From Paracoccus denitrificans (GTDB taxonomy: Bacteria; Pseudomonadota; Alphaproteobacteria; Rhodobacterales; Rhodobacteraceae): a stretch of DNA of 64,000 nucleotides. The notes beneath the pieces are model-generated. The model made no database searches. It had not been told where the DNA came from and saw only the letters and a list, made by a program, of their open reading frames with translations. The stretch is from contig VAFL01000005.1 of assembly GCA_005768755.1 (NCBI GenBank), forward strand, positions 1-64,000, read 5' to 3'. Within the stretch, counting starts at the first letter, position 1, and each line of letters begins with the position of its first letter. A program made the translations under genes and the position numbers. Positions 24,560 to 34,056 of the stretch are shown here, one piece after another.

Positions 24560-26143
24560 GTGTCAAAACCCGGTTCAGCGGCGCCCGTTGATCTGTTCGT
24601 CATTGGCGGCGGGATCAATGGCTGCGGTATCGCGCGTGATGCCGTGGGACGGGGCCTCAGCGTGATGCTTGCCGAACAGGGCGATCTGGCGCAGGGCACC
24701 TCATCCGCGTCGACCAAGCTGTTTCACGGTGGCTTGCGTTATCTGGAGTATTTCGAATTTCGGCTGGTCCGCGAGGCGTTGAAGGAACGCGAAACGCTGC
24801 TGCGCGCCATGCCGCATATCAGCTGGCCGATGCGCTTCGTTCTGCCTTATTCACCAAAGATGCGGTTTGAAAGCGACACACCGACCTCGCGGCTGCTGGG
24901 TGTCGTGATGCCGTGGATGAAGGGAAGGCGCCCCGCTTGGCTGATCCGGCTTGGCTTGTTCCTTTACGACAATCTTGGCGGCCGGAAGATCCTGCCCGGC
25001 ACCGCGAAGCTGGACCTGAGGACCGATCCGGCGGGGCGCCCGCTGAAGCCGGGATTCGACCTTGCCTATGAATACAGCGATTGCTGGGTGCAGGATTCGC
25101 GGCTGGTGGTGCTGAATGCCCGCGATGCCCAAGCGCGCGGCGCGAAGATCATGACCGCAACGCGCGTCACCGCCGCCCTTCGCGATGGTGAACTGTGGCG
25201 GGTCGAGGTCGAGGGCCCGGATGGGCCAGCGACCCATTATGCCCGCGCATTGGTGAACGCGGGCGGCCCCTGGGTCGAAAAAGTGATCAAGGACGTCATT
25301 CACGTCGATTCGACCGAAGGCGTGCGTTTGGTGCGCGGAAGCCACATCGTGGTGCCGAAGCTTTACGATCACGACCGCTGCTATTTCTTTCAGGGGCAGG
25401 ACGGCAGGATCATCTTTGCAATCCCTTACGAGCGGGACTTCACGCTGATCGGCACCACCGACCAGGACCATCATGGTCGCCCTGACCAGGTTCATTGCAC
25501 GGATCAGGAGCGCGATTATCTGTGTGACTTTGCCAGCCAGTATTTCGAAAGGCCCGTGACGCAGGATGACGTGGTCTGGACCTATTCAGGCGTGCGGCCC
25601 CTGTATGATGACGGCGCGAAATCGGCGACGGCGGCGACGCGCGACTATGTCCTGACGGTCGATGACAAGGGCGCGCCGCTGCTGAACGTGTTTGGCGGCA
25701 AGATCACCACCTATCGTCGTCTTGCCGAAAGCGCACTTGCGAAGCTGAAGCCATGGTTCCCGCAGGCGACGGATAACTGGACCGCGGGCGTAGCACTTCC
25801 GGGTGGGGATTTCCCGGTCGATGGTGCGGCCGATCTGATCGGCCGTCTTTTGTCGGCCTATCCGTTCCTGACGCCCGACTGGGCGGGTCGCCTGATCCGC
25901 ACCTATGGGACCGAGGCGTTTGACATCCTGGGCGGCGCCAATGCGCCCGCCGATCTTGGCCCCGACTTCGGCGCGACCCTGACAGGGGCAGAGGTCGATT
26001 GGCTGATGACGCGGGAATATGCGCGCTCTGCTGCGGATATCCTTTGGCGGCGCACCAAGCTTGGGCTGCACCTGGCGCCCGAAAATGTGACGGCACTGGA
26101 GTCATATATCGCGCAGACCCGGAAGGTGGATGCAGCAGAATAA
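24560..26143 (+). CDS. glpD: Aerobic glycerol-3-phosphate dehydrogenase
   Basis: GlpD oxidises glycerol-3-phosphate to dihydroxyacetone phosphate with FAD and passes electrons to quinone at the inner membrane. The 527-residue product has the FAD-binding DLFVIGGGINGCGIARDA, TSSASTKLFHGGLRYLEYFE, YEYSDCWVQDSRLVVLNARD, SHIVVPKLYDHDRCYFFQ and LIGTTDQDHHG. The C-terminal domain ends in LGLHL. The GTG at 24560 is selected because AGGAGG lies nine bases before it; the GTG at 24518 has no such site and would add 14 residues. glpK follows after 231 bp without a recognisable gene between. Confidence 0.95.
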   Translation: MSKPGSAAPVDLFVIGGGINGCGIARDAVGRGLSVMLAEQGDLAQGTSSASTKLFHGGLRYLEYFEFRLVREALKERETLLRAMPHISWPMRFVLPYSPKMRFESDTPTSRLLGVVMPWMKGRRPAWLIRLGLFLYDNLGGRKILPGTAKLDLRTDPAGRPLKPGFDLAYEYSDCWVQDSRLVVLNARDAQARGAKIMTATRVTAALRDGELWRVEVEGPDGPATHYARALVNAGGPWVEKVIKDVIHVDSTEGVRLVRGSHIVVPKLYDHDRCYFFQGQDGRIIFAIPYERDFTLIGTTDQDHHGRPDQVHCTDQERDYLCDFASQYFERPVTQDDVVWTYSGVRPLYDDGAKSATAATRDYVLTVDDKGAPLLNVFGGKITTYRRLAESALAKLKPWFPQATDNWTAGVALPGGDFPVDGAADLIGRLLSAYPFLTPDWAGRLIRTYGTEAFDILGGANAPADLGPDFGATLTGAEVDWLMTREYARSAADILWRRTKLGLHLAPENVTALESYIAQTRKVDAAE

Positions 26144-26374
26144 ACATGATGTGGCCATCCAGGGCAGGAAGTGCTTTGCGGATGGCCGGAACAGCCCGGT
26201 GCGCCTGTCGCGGCCCTCAAAAGCGAAAAATCGCAATGTAAGGCGGTTTCTTATGACGAATTCGGGAAGTCCTGCCACAATACCGGCCATGGCGGGCGGC
26301 AGAGCGCGATCCGTCGGTTCGTTTGACATACCTGCCGGGACGCTCGTGTCCTGCAAACGGGGAAAAGCAGCGCC

Positions 26375-27868
26375 ATGACCCATATCCTTGCCATAGATCA
26401 GGGCACGACGTCGTCCCGCGCGATCCTGTTTGACGGTGATCTGCGGCCCATCGCCACCGCCCAGGAAGAATTCACGCAACATTTTCCGAAGTCGGGCTGG
26501 GTGGAGCATGACCCGAAAGACTTGTGGTCGACGGTAGCCGCGACCGCACGAGCGGTGATCGAACGGGCCGGTATCGGGGCGCGCAACATCACGGCCATTG
26601 GCATAACCAATCAGCGCGAAACCACGCTTCTCTGGGACCGGAAGACCGGTCAGCCTTTGCATAATGCCATCGTCTGGCAGGACCGCCGCACCGCCGATAT
26701 CTGCACCAGCCTGAAGGAACAGGGGCATGAGGCGATGATCACCGAAAAGACCGGGCTGCTGCTGGACCCGTATTTTTCCGGCACGAAGCTGAAATGGCTG
26801 CTCGACACCGTTCCCGATGCGCGCGACCGCGCGGCCAAGGGCGAACTGGCATTCGGCACGGTCGACAGCTGGCTGATCTGGAACCTGACAGGGGGTCGCG
26901 TCCACGCGACCGATGCCACCAACGCGGCACGAACCATGCTTTACAATATCGCCGAGAATCGCTGGGATGACGACATCCTTGCGCTTCTGGACATCCCCGC
27001 CGATCTGCTGCCAGAGGTTCGCGACAGCGCCGATGATTTCGGTGTAACCCGCGCCGACCTGTTCGGCCGCGAAATCCCCATACTCGGTGTCGCGGGCGAC
27101 CAGCAGGCAGCAACCGTCGGACAGGCGTGCTTCAAGCCCGGAATGATGAAGTCCACCTATGGCACAGGCTGTTTCGCGCTTCTGAATACTGGCGAGCAGA
27201 TTGTGCCTTCAACCAATCGTCTGCTGACGACGATTGCCTACCGCGTGGACGGCAAGACGACCTATGCGCTGGAAGGGTCCATCTTCATTGCCGGTGCCGT
27301 GGTCCAATGGCTGCGCGACGGGCTGAAAATCATACGCGAGGCATCGGAAACGCAACCACTGGCGAAGCAGGCTGACGATTCGCAGGATGTGGTTATGGTT
27401 CCCGCCTTCACCGGGCTTGGTGCGCCGTATTGGCAGCCCGACAGCCGGGGGGCGATTTACGGGCTGACCCGCAACTCCGGGCCTGCCGAATTCGCCCGCG
27501 CGGCACTGGAAAGCGTGGGCTATCAGACCCGTGATCTGCTGGAGGCGATGCGCGCGGACTGGTCGGCGCAAGGCGATGGCGACGGTGTGCTGCGCGTCGA
27601 TGGCGGGATGGTCGCGTCGGATTGGGCGATGCAGTTCCTATCCGACATTCTTGGCGCTTCGGTGGACAGGCCACAGGTGACGGAAACGACCGCACTGGGT
27701 GCCGCGTGGCTGGCCGGCATGAAAGCCGGCATCTATCCCGACCAGGATGGCTTTGCGTCAAGCTGGGCGCTGGAGCGCCGGTTTGAACCCGCAATGGACG
27801 AGGCCACGCGAAACGCCAAATACGCGCGTTGGCAGCGCGCAGTAAAGGCGACGATCTCGGCGACATAG
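26375..27868 (+). CDS. glpK: Glycerol kinase
   Basis: GlpK phosphorylates glycerol to glycerol-3-phosphate. The 497-residue FGGY-family protein starts with AIDQGTTSSRAILFDGD. It contains QEFTQHFPKSGWVEHDP (with the usual E), ITNQRETTLLWDR, the GTVDSWLIWNLTGG loop, GVAGDQQAATVGQ and STYGTGCFALLNTG. The nucleotide-binding C-half has RVDGGMVASDWAMQFLSDIL and TETTALGAAWLAG. It is the partner of glpD upstream. A glycerol facilitator gene is not present in the window. Confidence 0.96.
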   Translation: MTHILAIDQGTTSSRAILFDGDLRPIATAQEEFTQHFPKSGWVEHDPKDLWSTVAATARAVIERAGIGARNITAIGITNQRETTLLWDRKTGQPLHNAIVWQDRRTADICTSLKEQGHEAMITEKTGLLLDPYFSGTKLKWLLDTVPDARDRAAKGELAFGTVDSWLIWNLTGGRVHATDATNAARTMLYNIAENRWDDDILALLDIPADLLPEVRDSADDFGVTRADLFGREIPILGVAGDQQAATVGQACFKPGMMKSTYGTGCFALLNTGEQIVPSTNRLLTTIAYRVDGKTTYALEGSIFIAGAVVQWLRDGLKIIREASETQPLAKQADDSQDVVMVPAFTGLGAPYWQPDSRGAIYGLTRNSGPAEFARAALESVGYQTRDLLEAMRADWSAQGDGDGVLRVDGGMVASDWAMQFLSDILGASVDRPQVTETTALGAAWLAGMKAGIYPDQDGFASSWALERRFEPAMDEATRNAKYARWQRAVKATISAT

Positions 27869-27892
27869 GCCGTCCGCGCCTCGTTCATGCGC

Positions 27893-28846
27893 CTATGCGC
27901 CAAAACCGGTGTTCACTGGCGTTTCGGCAGGATTGCCGTCCAACACGGCGACGATATTGCGGCGCTGCAAGGCACCCATTTCCGCCCGCGTTTCCACCGT
28001 GGCGGAACCGATATGCGGTAACAAAAGAACATTTGGCAGCGCGATCAGTCGCGGATCGGGGTTCGGTTCGTTCAACATCACGTCAAGCGCAGCGCCACGG
28101 ATACGCCCGGCCTCCAGTGCTTCGATCAGCGCGCCTTCGTCCACGGTAGATCCGCGTGAGATATTGACCAAGACCGACTGTTCAGGAAGCGCAGCGATGA
28201 CGTCCGCCGAAACCAGACCAGCCGTTTCGGCCCCGCCGACCAGTGCGATGACCAGGAAATCGCTGTTGGCGGCAAGTGCCTCTGGTGTGTCGTGATAGGT
28301 CCAGCCGGGCGTTTCCTTCGGCTTGCGCGACCAGTAATGGATCGGACAGCCGAAAGCGGCCATGCGCTGCGCGATCTGTTGACCGATCCGCCCCAGACCA
28401 AGCACGCCGACCCGCGCGCCCGAGACCTTGCGCGCAAGCGGCAGCGCCACACCGCGGCCCCAGTCCCCCGCCTCCAGATAATTTGCCCCGGCAACCAGAT
28501 CGCGCGCCTGCGCCAGAATCATCGCTACCGCCAGGTCGGCCACATCATCGGTCAGCACGTCCGGGGTGTTGGTCACCAGCACCTTGCGGTCATTCGCGGC
28601 AGACACGTCGATGGCATCATATCCCACGCCGAAATTTGCGATCACCTCCAGCGCGGGAAGAAGATCCATCTGCGCGCCACCAAGCGGATGGTGTCCCTTG
28701 TAGGCAAGTGCCCGCACGCCCCTCCGGTCCGCCTCGGGCATTGCGGCGAGTGCATCCAGATCGGGCAGGTGGGTGGCGCCCAGTTCGGTCTGAAGCGCGG
28801 CGGCATCGGTATCAGAGTATGTGCCGATGGCGATGATTTGAGTCAT
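27893..28846 (-). CDS. D-isomer-specific 2-hydroxyacid dehydrogenase (GhrB/2-ketoaldonate reductase-like)
   Basis: This 317-residue NAD(P)H enzyme reduces 2-keto acids to 2-hydroxy acids. The Rossmann motif is VGVLGLGRIGQQIAQRMAAF, the catalytic Arg is in NISRGSTVDEGALIEAL, the Glu in DVMLNEPNPDP and the His in LLPHIGSATVETR. The subfamily signature ANFGVGYDAIDV fits hydroxypyruvate/2-ketogluconate reductases. It overlaps idnD by 4 bp in the same operon, so a 2-ketogluconate reductase role is plausible, though glyoxylate or hydroxypyruvate is also possible. Confidence 0.85.
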   Translation of the reverse strand: MTQIIAIGTYSDTDAAALQTELGATHLPDLDALAAMPEADRRGVRALAYKGHHPLGGAQMDLLPALEVIANFGVGYDAIDVSAANDRKVLVTNTPDVLTDDVADLAVAMILAQARDLVAGANYLEAGDWGRGVALPLARKVSGARVGVLGLGRIGQQIAQRMAAFGCPIHYWSRKPKETPGWTYHDTPEALAANSDFLVIALVGGAETAGLVSADVIAALPEQSVLVNISRGSTVDEGALIEALEAGRIRGAALDVMLNEPNPDPRLIALPNVLLLPHIGSATVETRAEMGALQRRNIVAVLDGNPAETPVNTGFGA

Positions 28847-29910
28847 TGGGTCTTTCCTTCCGTCTGGTCGAAAATGATCTGTGCCTTGATGGCACGGCTG
28901 CGGTCGGCGGCGATGTCGAATGCCGAAATTGCCTCGGCCAAGGGCAGGCTATGGGTAATCAGCGGCCGCACGTCGATCATTCCCTTCTGCATCAGGCTGA
29001 CGGCGGTCGCAAATTCCTCGTGGAAGCGGAAGCAGCCGCGCAGGTCGATTTCGCGGGCGCACAGCAGGCCCATGGGAATGGTCATGTCTCCGCCAAGACC
29101 AAGCTGCAGGATAACCCCGCGCGGCTGCATCGCCGCAATGCCGGCATTCAGTGCGGCGTTCGCGCCCGAACATTCATAAAGGACGTCGAAAGTGCCCTTG
29201 CCGTTCGCATAGGCGGCCAGCCCGTCCGGTGCGTGCGACAGGTTCACAACCTCGTCCGCGCCGACACGACGTGCCATATCCAGCGTGAAATCCGTCAGAT
29301 CGGCCGCAACAATGCGGTCGGCACCGGCACGGCGCGCGGCCAGGATGGCCAGCAGGCCGATCGGACCGCAACCTGTCACCAGAACCGAGGCGCCCAACAT
29401 TCCGCCCGCGCGTCGCGTCGCATGAAGGGCCACGGAAAGCGGCTCTGCCATCGCGGCCTCGCCGGGGGTCAGTCCGTCGGCGGGGCAGCATTGTCCGGTA
29501 TCAGCCAGTAGATATTCGCGAAACGCGCCCTGGATGTGGGGGAAGGGCATGGCGCTGCCATAGAAGCGCATATTTTCGCAGTGATTGGGCAGACCCTTCA
29601 GACAAAACCTGCAGGCCCGGCAGGGACGAGAGGGGGATACCGCGACCAGCTGTCCGGCGACCAGTCCCGTGACGCCTTCGCCAATCGCCTCGACATAAGC
29701 GGAAACTTCGTGGCCAAGGATCATCGGTTCCCGCAGGCGCACTGCGCCAAATCCGCCATGTTGGGCGTAATGCAGGTCAGAGCCGCAGATCCCGCCAGCC
29801 GCCAGCCTGAGCAGCACCTGACCCGCAGCCGGCGCGGGCGGCATGGGGCGATCCTCGATTTCCACATGCTGTGCGGCATGGACGACGACGGCTTTCATCA
29901 GATCCTTCAT
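28843..29910 (-). CDS. idnD: L-idonate 5-dehydrogenase, zinc-dependent
   Basis: IdnD oxidises L-idonate to 5-keto-D-gluconate with NAD(P). The 355-residue medium-chain dehydrogenase has the catalytic zinc ligands (GICGSDLHYAQHGGFGAVRL, GHEVSAYVEAIGEG) and the structural-zinc cysteine set CRACRFCLKGLPNHCEN. The Rossmann motif is VTGCGPIGLLAILAARRAGA. The long FYGSAMPFPHIQGAFREYLL stretch is typical of idonate dehydrogenases. The ATG at 29910 gives MKDLMKAVVVHA; the ATG four codons later is an alternative. It is divergent from idnO across a palindromic operator. Confidence 0.88.
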   Translation of the reverse strand: MKDLMKAVVVHAAQHVEIEDRPMPPAPAAGQVLLRLAAGGICGSDLHYAQHGGFGAVRLREPMILGHEVSAYVEAIGEGVTGLVAGQLVAVSPSRPCRACRFCLKGLPNHCENMRFYGSAMPFPHIQGAFREYLLADTGQCCPADGLTPGEAAMAEPLSVALHATRRAGGMLGASVLVTGCGPIGLLAILAARRAGADRIVAADLTDFTLDMARRVGADEVVNLSHAPDGLAAYANGKGTFDVLYECSGANAALNAGIAAMQPRGVILQLGLGGDMTIPMGLLCAREIDLRGCFRFHEEFATAVSLMQKGMIDVRPLITHSLPLAEAISAFDIAADRSRAIKAQIIFDQTEGKTQ

Positions 29911-29931
29911 GGCGACTCGCTTGACATGATG

Positions 29932-29945
29932 TGTTAACGATAACA
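29932..29945. promoter_or_regulatory. Palindromic operator between idnD and idnO
   Basis: TGTTAACGATAACA is a near-perfect inverted repeat with a CG centre, the form expected for LacI-family regulators. It lies 22 bp from the idnD start and 41 bp from the idnO start, so one bound repressor could control both. It matches the site at 35912-35925 in 12 of 14 positions. Confidence 0.68.
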
Positions 29946-29986
29946 TACATAACCCATCGACGTTTGAAAAGCGGGGAGTTGAGGGG

Positions 29987-30760
29987 ATGTCGTCCAGCCG
30001 TGACATGTTTGATCTGACCGGGCGCAGGGCTTTGGTGACCGGGTCGACGCAAGGCATCGGTCTGGCGCTGGCGCGCGGGCTTGCCGGGGCAGGGGCCGGG
30101 GTCGTTCTGAACGGGCGTGATGCCGGTCGGCTGGAGGCAGCTGCCGAGGCGCTGCGAGCAGAGGGGTTTAAGGTCGAAACGCTTGGCTTCGATGCGACCG
30201 ATCACGACGCCGTTCGCCAAGCCGTCGACGCGTTCGAAGCAAATACCGGCGCGATTGACATACTTGTCAACAACGCCGGCATGCAGCATCGGACGCCGCT
30301 GCAGGATTTCCCCGCCGACGCGTTCGAGCGTCTTTTGCAGACAAATATCGCGAGCGTTTTTCATGTCGGCCAAGCTGTTGCGCGTCACATGATCGGACGG
30401 GGCAGGGGCAAGATCATCAATATCGCCAGCGTGCAGACGGCGCTCGCCCGGCCGGGCATTGCGCCTTATACTGCGACCAAGGGCGCGGTCGGTAACCTGA
30501 CGAAGGGGATGGCGACGGACTGGGCACGGCTGGGGCTGAACTGCAATGCCATCGCGCCGGGTTATTTCGACACGCCGCTGAATGCCGCACTGGTGGCCGA
30601 TCCCGATTTCACCACATGGCTGGAGGGGCGCACACCTGCCGGTCGCTGGGGCCGGGTCGAAGAATTGATCGGCGCCTGCGTCTTCCTGTCTTCGGATGCC
30701 TCAAGTTTCGTCAACGGTCATACGCTGTTCGTCGATGGCGGCATTTCGGTGTCGCTATGA
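29987..30760 (+). CDS. idnO: Gluconate 5-dehydrogenase (5-ketogluconate reductase), SDR family
   Basis: IdnO reduces 5-keto-D-gluconate to D-gluconate. The 257-residue short-chain dehydrogenase has MFDLTGRRALVTGSTQGIGL for the cofactor, ILVNNAGMQHRTPLQDFP, the catalytic Ser in IASVQTALARPG, YTATKGAV for Tyr and Lys, and the C-terminal FVNGHTLFVDGGISVSL. The GMQHR and RPGI stretches match gluconate 5-dehydrogenases. It begins an operon whose next gene overlaps by 4 bp, and the product would feed GntK. Confidence 0.88.
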   Translation: MSSSRDMFDLTGRRALVTGSTQGIGLALARGLAGAGAGVVLNGRDAGRLEAAAEALRAEGFKVETLGFDATDHDAVRQAVDAFEANTGAIDILVNNAGMQHRTPLQDFPADAFERLLQTNIASVFHVGQAVARHMIGRGRGKIINIASVQTALARPGIAPYTATKGAVGNLTKGMATDWARLGLNCNAIAPGYFDTPLNAALVADPDFTTWLEGRTPAGRWGRVEELIGACVFLSSDASSFVNGHTLFVDGGISVSL

Positions 30761-31641
30761 CGCTGGCGCTGATCGGTGCGGGCGCCATGGGTGGTGCCAT
30801 CGGGTCGCGGTTCTGCGCCACCGGCCAGCCCCTTCGGGTCTTCGATCCGGATGCCGAAAAGGTCGCGGCCCTGGTCGCGGCTGGCGCGGAAGCTTCCCCA
30901 ACAGCGGCTGCGGCAGCAAACGGCGCAGAGGCGGTCATTCTCAGCCTGAACAGTCCGCGCATCGTCGAGGCGGCTGTTTTCGGTGCAGACGGGGTGGCAG
31001 AGGGGTTGGCTGCAGGCGGTCTGATCATCGATATGTCGTCGATCGACCCTGCCGCCACGCGCGACCTGGCAAAACGCGCGGCCGATCAAGGCATCGCCTG
31101 GGTGGACAGCCCGCTTTCGGGCGGGGCGCCTAAGGCCCGGACCGGAGAGTTGACGTTGATGCTTGGCGGGGACGATGCCGATATCGGCCGCGCCCGCAAA
31201 GTGCTGGAACATGTGGCGAGCAATATCACCCATATGGGTCCGGCGGGGGCTGGACAGGCGACCAAGTTGATCAATCAGGTGTTGTGCGGGTTGAACTTTC
31301 TGGCCGTGGCGGAGGCCACAGCCTTGGCCGAGGCCGCCGGCATCGCAGTCGAGCGCATTCCGAGTGCACTTCGTGGCGGACGTGCCGACAGTGCCATCCT
31401 GCAGGAATACATGCCACGTTTTGCCGCACGCGACTATCGGCGGACGGGCCGGATCGACAATATGGTCAAGGATCTGGACGGCGCACTGGCGGTTGCCCGC
31501 CAGACGACAACGCCGATGCCGCTGACGTCTGCTTGCGCGGATGTGCACCGGATGCTGACCCGCGCCGGTCTCGGCGCCGAGGATCAGGCCGCGCTTATGG
31601 AATATTTCAACATGACCCACAGTAATTCGAAGGTGACCTGA
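30757..31641 (+). CDS. 3-hydroxyisobutyrate dehydrogenase-family reductase
   Basis: The 294-residue enzyme belongs to the beta-hydroxyacid dehydrogenase family, which includes tartronate semialdehyde reductase and 3-hydroxyisobutyrate dehydrogenase. The N-terminal LALIGAGAMGGAIGSRF binds NAD(P). DSPLSGGAPKARTGELTLML is the substrate motif, and the catalytic lysine is in GQATKLINQVLCG. Its place in an idonate operon favours a sugar-acid or small hydroxyacid substrate. It overlaps idnO and is directly followed by a small protein gene, with 1-bp overlap. Confidence 0.82.
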   Translation: MTLALIGAGAMGGAIGSRFCATGQPLRVFDPDAEKVAALVAAGAEASPTAAAAANGAEAVILSLNSPRIVEAAVFGADGVAEGLAAGGLIIDMSSIDPAATRDLAKRAADQGIAWVDSPLSGGAPKARTGELTLMLGGDDADIGRARKVLEHVASNITHMGPAGAGQATKLINQVLCGLNFLAVAEATALAEAAGIAVERIPSALRGGRADSAILQEYMPRFAARDYRRTGRIDNMVKDLDGALAVARQTTTPMPLTSACADVHRMLTRAGLGAEDQAALMEYFNMTHSNSKVT

Positions 31642-31973
31642 TGCTGACGCGCTACGCAATTTTCGAAGGTCAACTGCTGGCCGGTCAAGAGCAGGCGTTC
31701 CGCGAAGCCGTCATCGAGGAACTGGTGCCGATGTGGCGGCAGTTTCCCGGCCAGACTGGGCTGCGCATTACCTTCGGGATGGAACGTGACGACGGTGCGC
31801 CGGAATATCCGCTGATCCTCGCGATCACCTATCCCGACCGCGAGACGATGGAGGCGGCGCTGGAACACCCGATCCGTTTGTCCAGCCGGGAGGCGACGCA
31901 AGCCGCAATTGCCGGCCGGTTCGAGGGGAAGATCCATCATCACGTTACCTATATGCTGGACTTTCCTGCCTGA
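31641..31973 (+). CDS. Small protein, likely dimeric alpha-beta barrel fold
   Basis: The 110-residue cytosolic product is not assigned to a named family. Its pattern (TRYAIFEGQLLAGQEQAFRE, then ITFGMERDDG, LILAITYPDRETMEAALEHP and a His-rich end) resembles EthD/antibiotic-biosynthesis-monooxygenase-like dimeric alpha-beta barrels. It lies in the idnO operon, overlapping the preceding stop by 1 bp, and is conserved with it in context only by inference. It may handle or sense a sugar-acid intermediate; this cannot be shown from the sequence. Confidence 0.65.
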   Translation: MLTRYAIFEGQLLAGQEQAFREAVIEELVPMWRQFPGQTGLRITFGMERDDGAPEYPLILAITYPDRETMEAALEHPIRLSSREATQAAIAGRFEGKIHHHVTYMLDFPA

Positions 31974-32006
31974 TCAGTCACGCTGCTGCACGCCGGAGGA
32001 GGCGGC

Positions 32007-33026
32007 ATGAATACCAAACCGACGATGAAGGACGTTGCGCGCGAGGCAGGGGTCTCGGTCATGACGGTGTCGCGCGCCTTTCGCAGCGATGCCTCGATCA
32101 CGGATGCCACGCGTGACCATATCCGGAAGGTTGCCGATGAACTGGGCTATGTCTTCGATGCCGTGGCATCCAACCTGCGCTCGCAGCGAAGCGGTTTCGT
32201 GGCGGTCACGATTCCATCGATCAACAACGCCAATTTCGCCGATACCGTCGGGGCGCTGACCAGCCGACTTGATGCGGCCGGGCTGCAGGTGCTGCTTGGG
32301 CGGACGAATTACGACATGGCCGAGGAGGAGCGTCTTATCGGCCAGTTGCTGCGCCGTCAGCCCGAGGCACTTGTCGTCACCGGCGGACATCACAGCGACC
32401 GCGCCCGGCGGATGATCCAGAATGCAGGTGTGCCCGTCGTTGAGACCTGGGACCTGCCAAGGCGGCCGCTGGGGCATGTCGTGGGCTTTTCCAATGCAGG
32501 CGCGATGCGGGTCATGGTCGCGCATCTGACCGGGCGCGGCTATCGCAGAATTGCCTTTATCGGCGGAGATTCCACCTATGACACGCGCGGTGCCGACCGT
32601 CGCCGCGGTTTCGCAGCCGCGATGGAGGAAGCGGGCCTGGACCCGTCGCGCCTGATCACCGTAGGTCGGCCGCCGACGTCGATGCGGCAGGGTGCGGACG
32701 CGATGTCCATGGTGCTGGACAGCCTGCCCGATACCGAAGCGGTCATTGGCGTGGCCGATCCGGCGGCCTTCGGGGCGCTGACGGAATGTGCAAGGCGCGG
32801 TATTCGCGTGCCCGAAGACATGGCCATAGCAGGCTTCGGAAATTTCGAGATCGCGGGCATATCTGAACCTGCCTTGACCACGATTGACCCGTTTCCGGCG
32901 CGTATCGGAGACGAGGCAGGGCGGCTGATTGCCCGTATCCTGCGCGGGGCCGAACAGCAGAACGGCCCGTCTCTGATCGAGGTCGGGCCGCAACTTGTGG
33001 CCCGCGCCTCGACCGGCGCGGGCTAG
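32007..33026 (+). CDS. LacI-family regulator, likely of gluconate/idonate genes
   Basis: The 339-residue product has the LacI DNA-binding head (MKDVAREAGVSVMTVSRAFR, with the hinge helix in AVASNLRSQRSGFVAV). The periplasmic-binding-like effector domain has VTIPSINNANFADTVGALTS, GYRRIAFIGGDS and DMAIAGFGNFEIAG. The head and hinge resemble GntR/IdnR-type repressors. GGAGGAGG precedes the start. The three similar palindromes at 21.5, 29.9 and 35.9 kb are its likely targets, with gluconate, idonate or a keto form as inducer. Confidence 0.87.
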   Translation: MNTKPTMKDVAREAGVSVMTVSRAFRSDASITDATRDHIRKVADELGYVFDAVASNLRSQRSGFVAVTIPSINNANFADTVGALTSRLDAAGLQVLLGRTNYDMAEEERLIGQLLRRQPEALVVTGGHHSDRARRMIQNAGVPVVETWDLPRRPLGHVVGFSNAGAMRVMVAHLTGRGYRRIAFIGGDSTYDTRGADRRRGFAAAMEEAGLDPSRLITVGRPPTSMRQGADAMSMVLDSLPDTEAVIGVADPAAFGALTECARRGIRVPEDMAIAGFGNFEIAGISEPALTTIDPFPARIGDEAGRLIARILRGAEQQNGPSLIEVGPQLVARASTGAG

Positions 33027-33041
33027 GGGGCTGGCCAGAAG

Positions 33042-34022
33042 TTACTGGGCCGCCACCGCTTCGATGTGCTTCAGCATCTCGTCGCCATTTTCCGAGACAT
33101 AATTGTCCCAGACCGGCTTGATGGCTGCCTGAAAGGCAGCGGCATCGACGTCGCGATTGACTTCCATGCCCTCGGCCTCAAGCCCTGCGATCATTTCCTC
33201 TTCCTTTTCCTGCACCAGCCCGCGCTGCAGATCGACGGCAGCTTTCGCGGCTTCGGTCACTGCGGTCTGCTGCTCGGGGGTCAGCCCGTCGAATTTGGCC
33301 TTGTTCATGGTCAGGCCGAGTGCCGAATAGGCATGTTGGGTCAGGCTGAGATATTTCTGAACCTCGTTGAACTTGAACGAGGCGACAACGCCGATCGGAT
33401 GGTCCTGCGCGTCCACGACGCCGGTTTCCAGCGCGGTATACAGTTCGGCAACCGGAAGCTGCTGGGGATTTGCGCCAAGAAGCTGGAACATGTCGTTCAG
33501 CGCCTTGGAGTTGTTGACCCGCATCCGAAGGCCCTGCAGGTCTTCAGGCGTCTGGATCGGTCCAGTGTTGTTGGTCATGTTCCGATAGCCGTTTTCGCCA
33601 TAACCCAGAAGCTTCAGGCCATGGGCCTCCATCTCTGTCGCGACGGCCTGACCGGGCGCGCCGTCCAGTACCGCGTAGGCCACCTCGCGGGTGGGGAATA
33701 TGAACGGCAGTTCAAATGCGCCCGCATCGGGGACAAGGCCGGTATAGTTGTTAAGTCCGATCAGCGTCACATCGATGATGCCCGAACGGGTGCCGTCGAT
33801 CATCTGCTGGTCGTTGCCAAGCTGGCCGTTCGGAAAGATCTGGACGGTCACCTCGCCGCCGGTCTTTTCTTCAAGCACGCGCTTGAATTCCAGCGCGAGG
33901 TTCTGCTGCAAATCCGCTTCGGGCACGGGATGGGCCAGCTTCAGCGTGATTTCGGCCTGTGCGGCAAAAGCGGTCAGCGCGAAGGCTGCGGCCAGTCCGG
34001 TGGCGGTGAAGAACTTTCTCAT
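33042..34022 (-). CDS. TRAP transporter solute-binding protein (operon A)
   Basis: DctP-type receptors bind organic acids in the periplasm and deliver them to a sodium-coupled QM permease. The 326-residue product has a signal peptide (MRKFFTATGLAAAFALTAFAAQA), then LKLAHPVPEADLQQNLALEF. The conserved carboxylate-binding Arg is in LQGLRMRVNNSK, and VAELYTALETGVVDAQDHPI follows. It is last in the order Q-M-P, instead of the common P-Q-M. The operator at 35912-35925 before the operon suggests a hexonate or related sugar acid as ligand. Confidence 0.9.
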   Translation of the reverse strand: MRKFFTATGLAAAFALTAFAAQAEITLKLAHPVPEADLQQNLALEFKRVLEEKTGGEVTVQIFPNGQLGNDQQMIDGTRSGIIDVTLIGLNNYTGLVPDAGAFELPFIFPTREVAYAVLDGAPGQAVATEMEAHGLKLLGYGENGYRNMTNNTGPIQTPEDLQGLRMRVNNSKALNDMFQLLGANPQQLPVAELYTALETGVVDAQDHPIGVVASFKFNEVQKYLSLTQHAYSALGLTMNKAKFDGLTPEQQTAVTEAAKAAVDLQRGLVQEKEEEMIAGLEAEGMEVNRDVDAAAFQAAIKPVWDNYVSENGDEMLKHIEAVAAQ

Positions 34023-34056
34023 GGAGACTCCTCTCTCTCAGTATCCTGTTGGAATA

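Noticed and set aside
26144..26374. Possible small gene between glpD and glpK
   Set aside because: The open frame at 26130-26378 has no ribosome site or recognisable sequence; better read as spacer.
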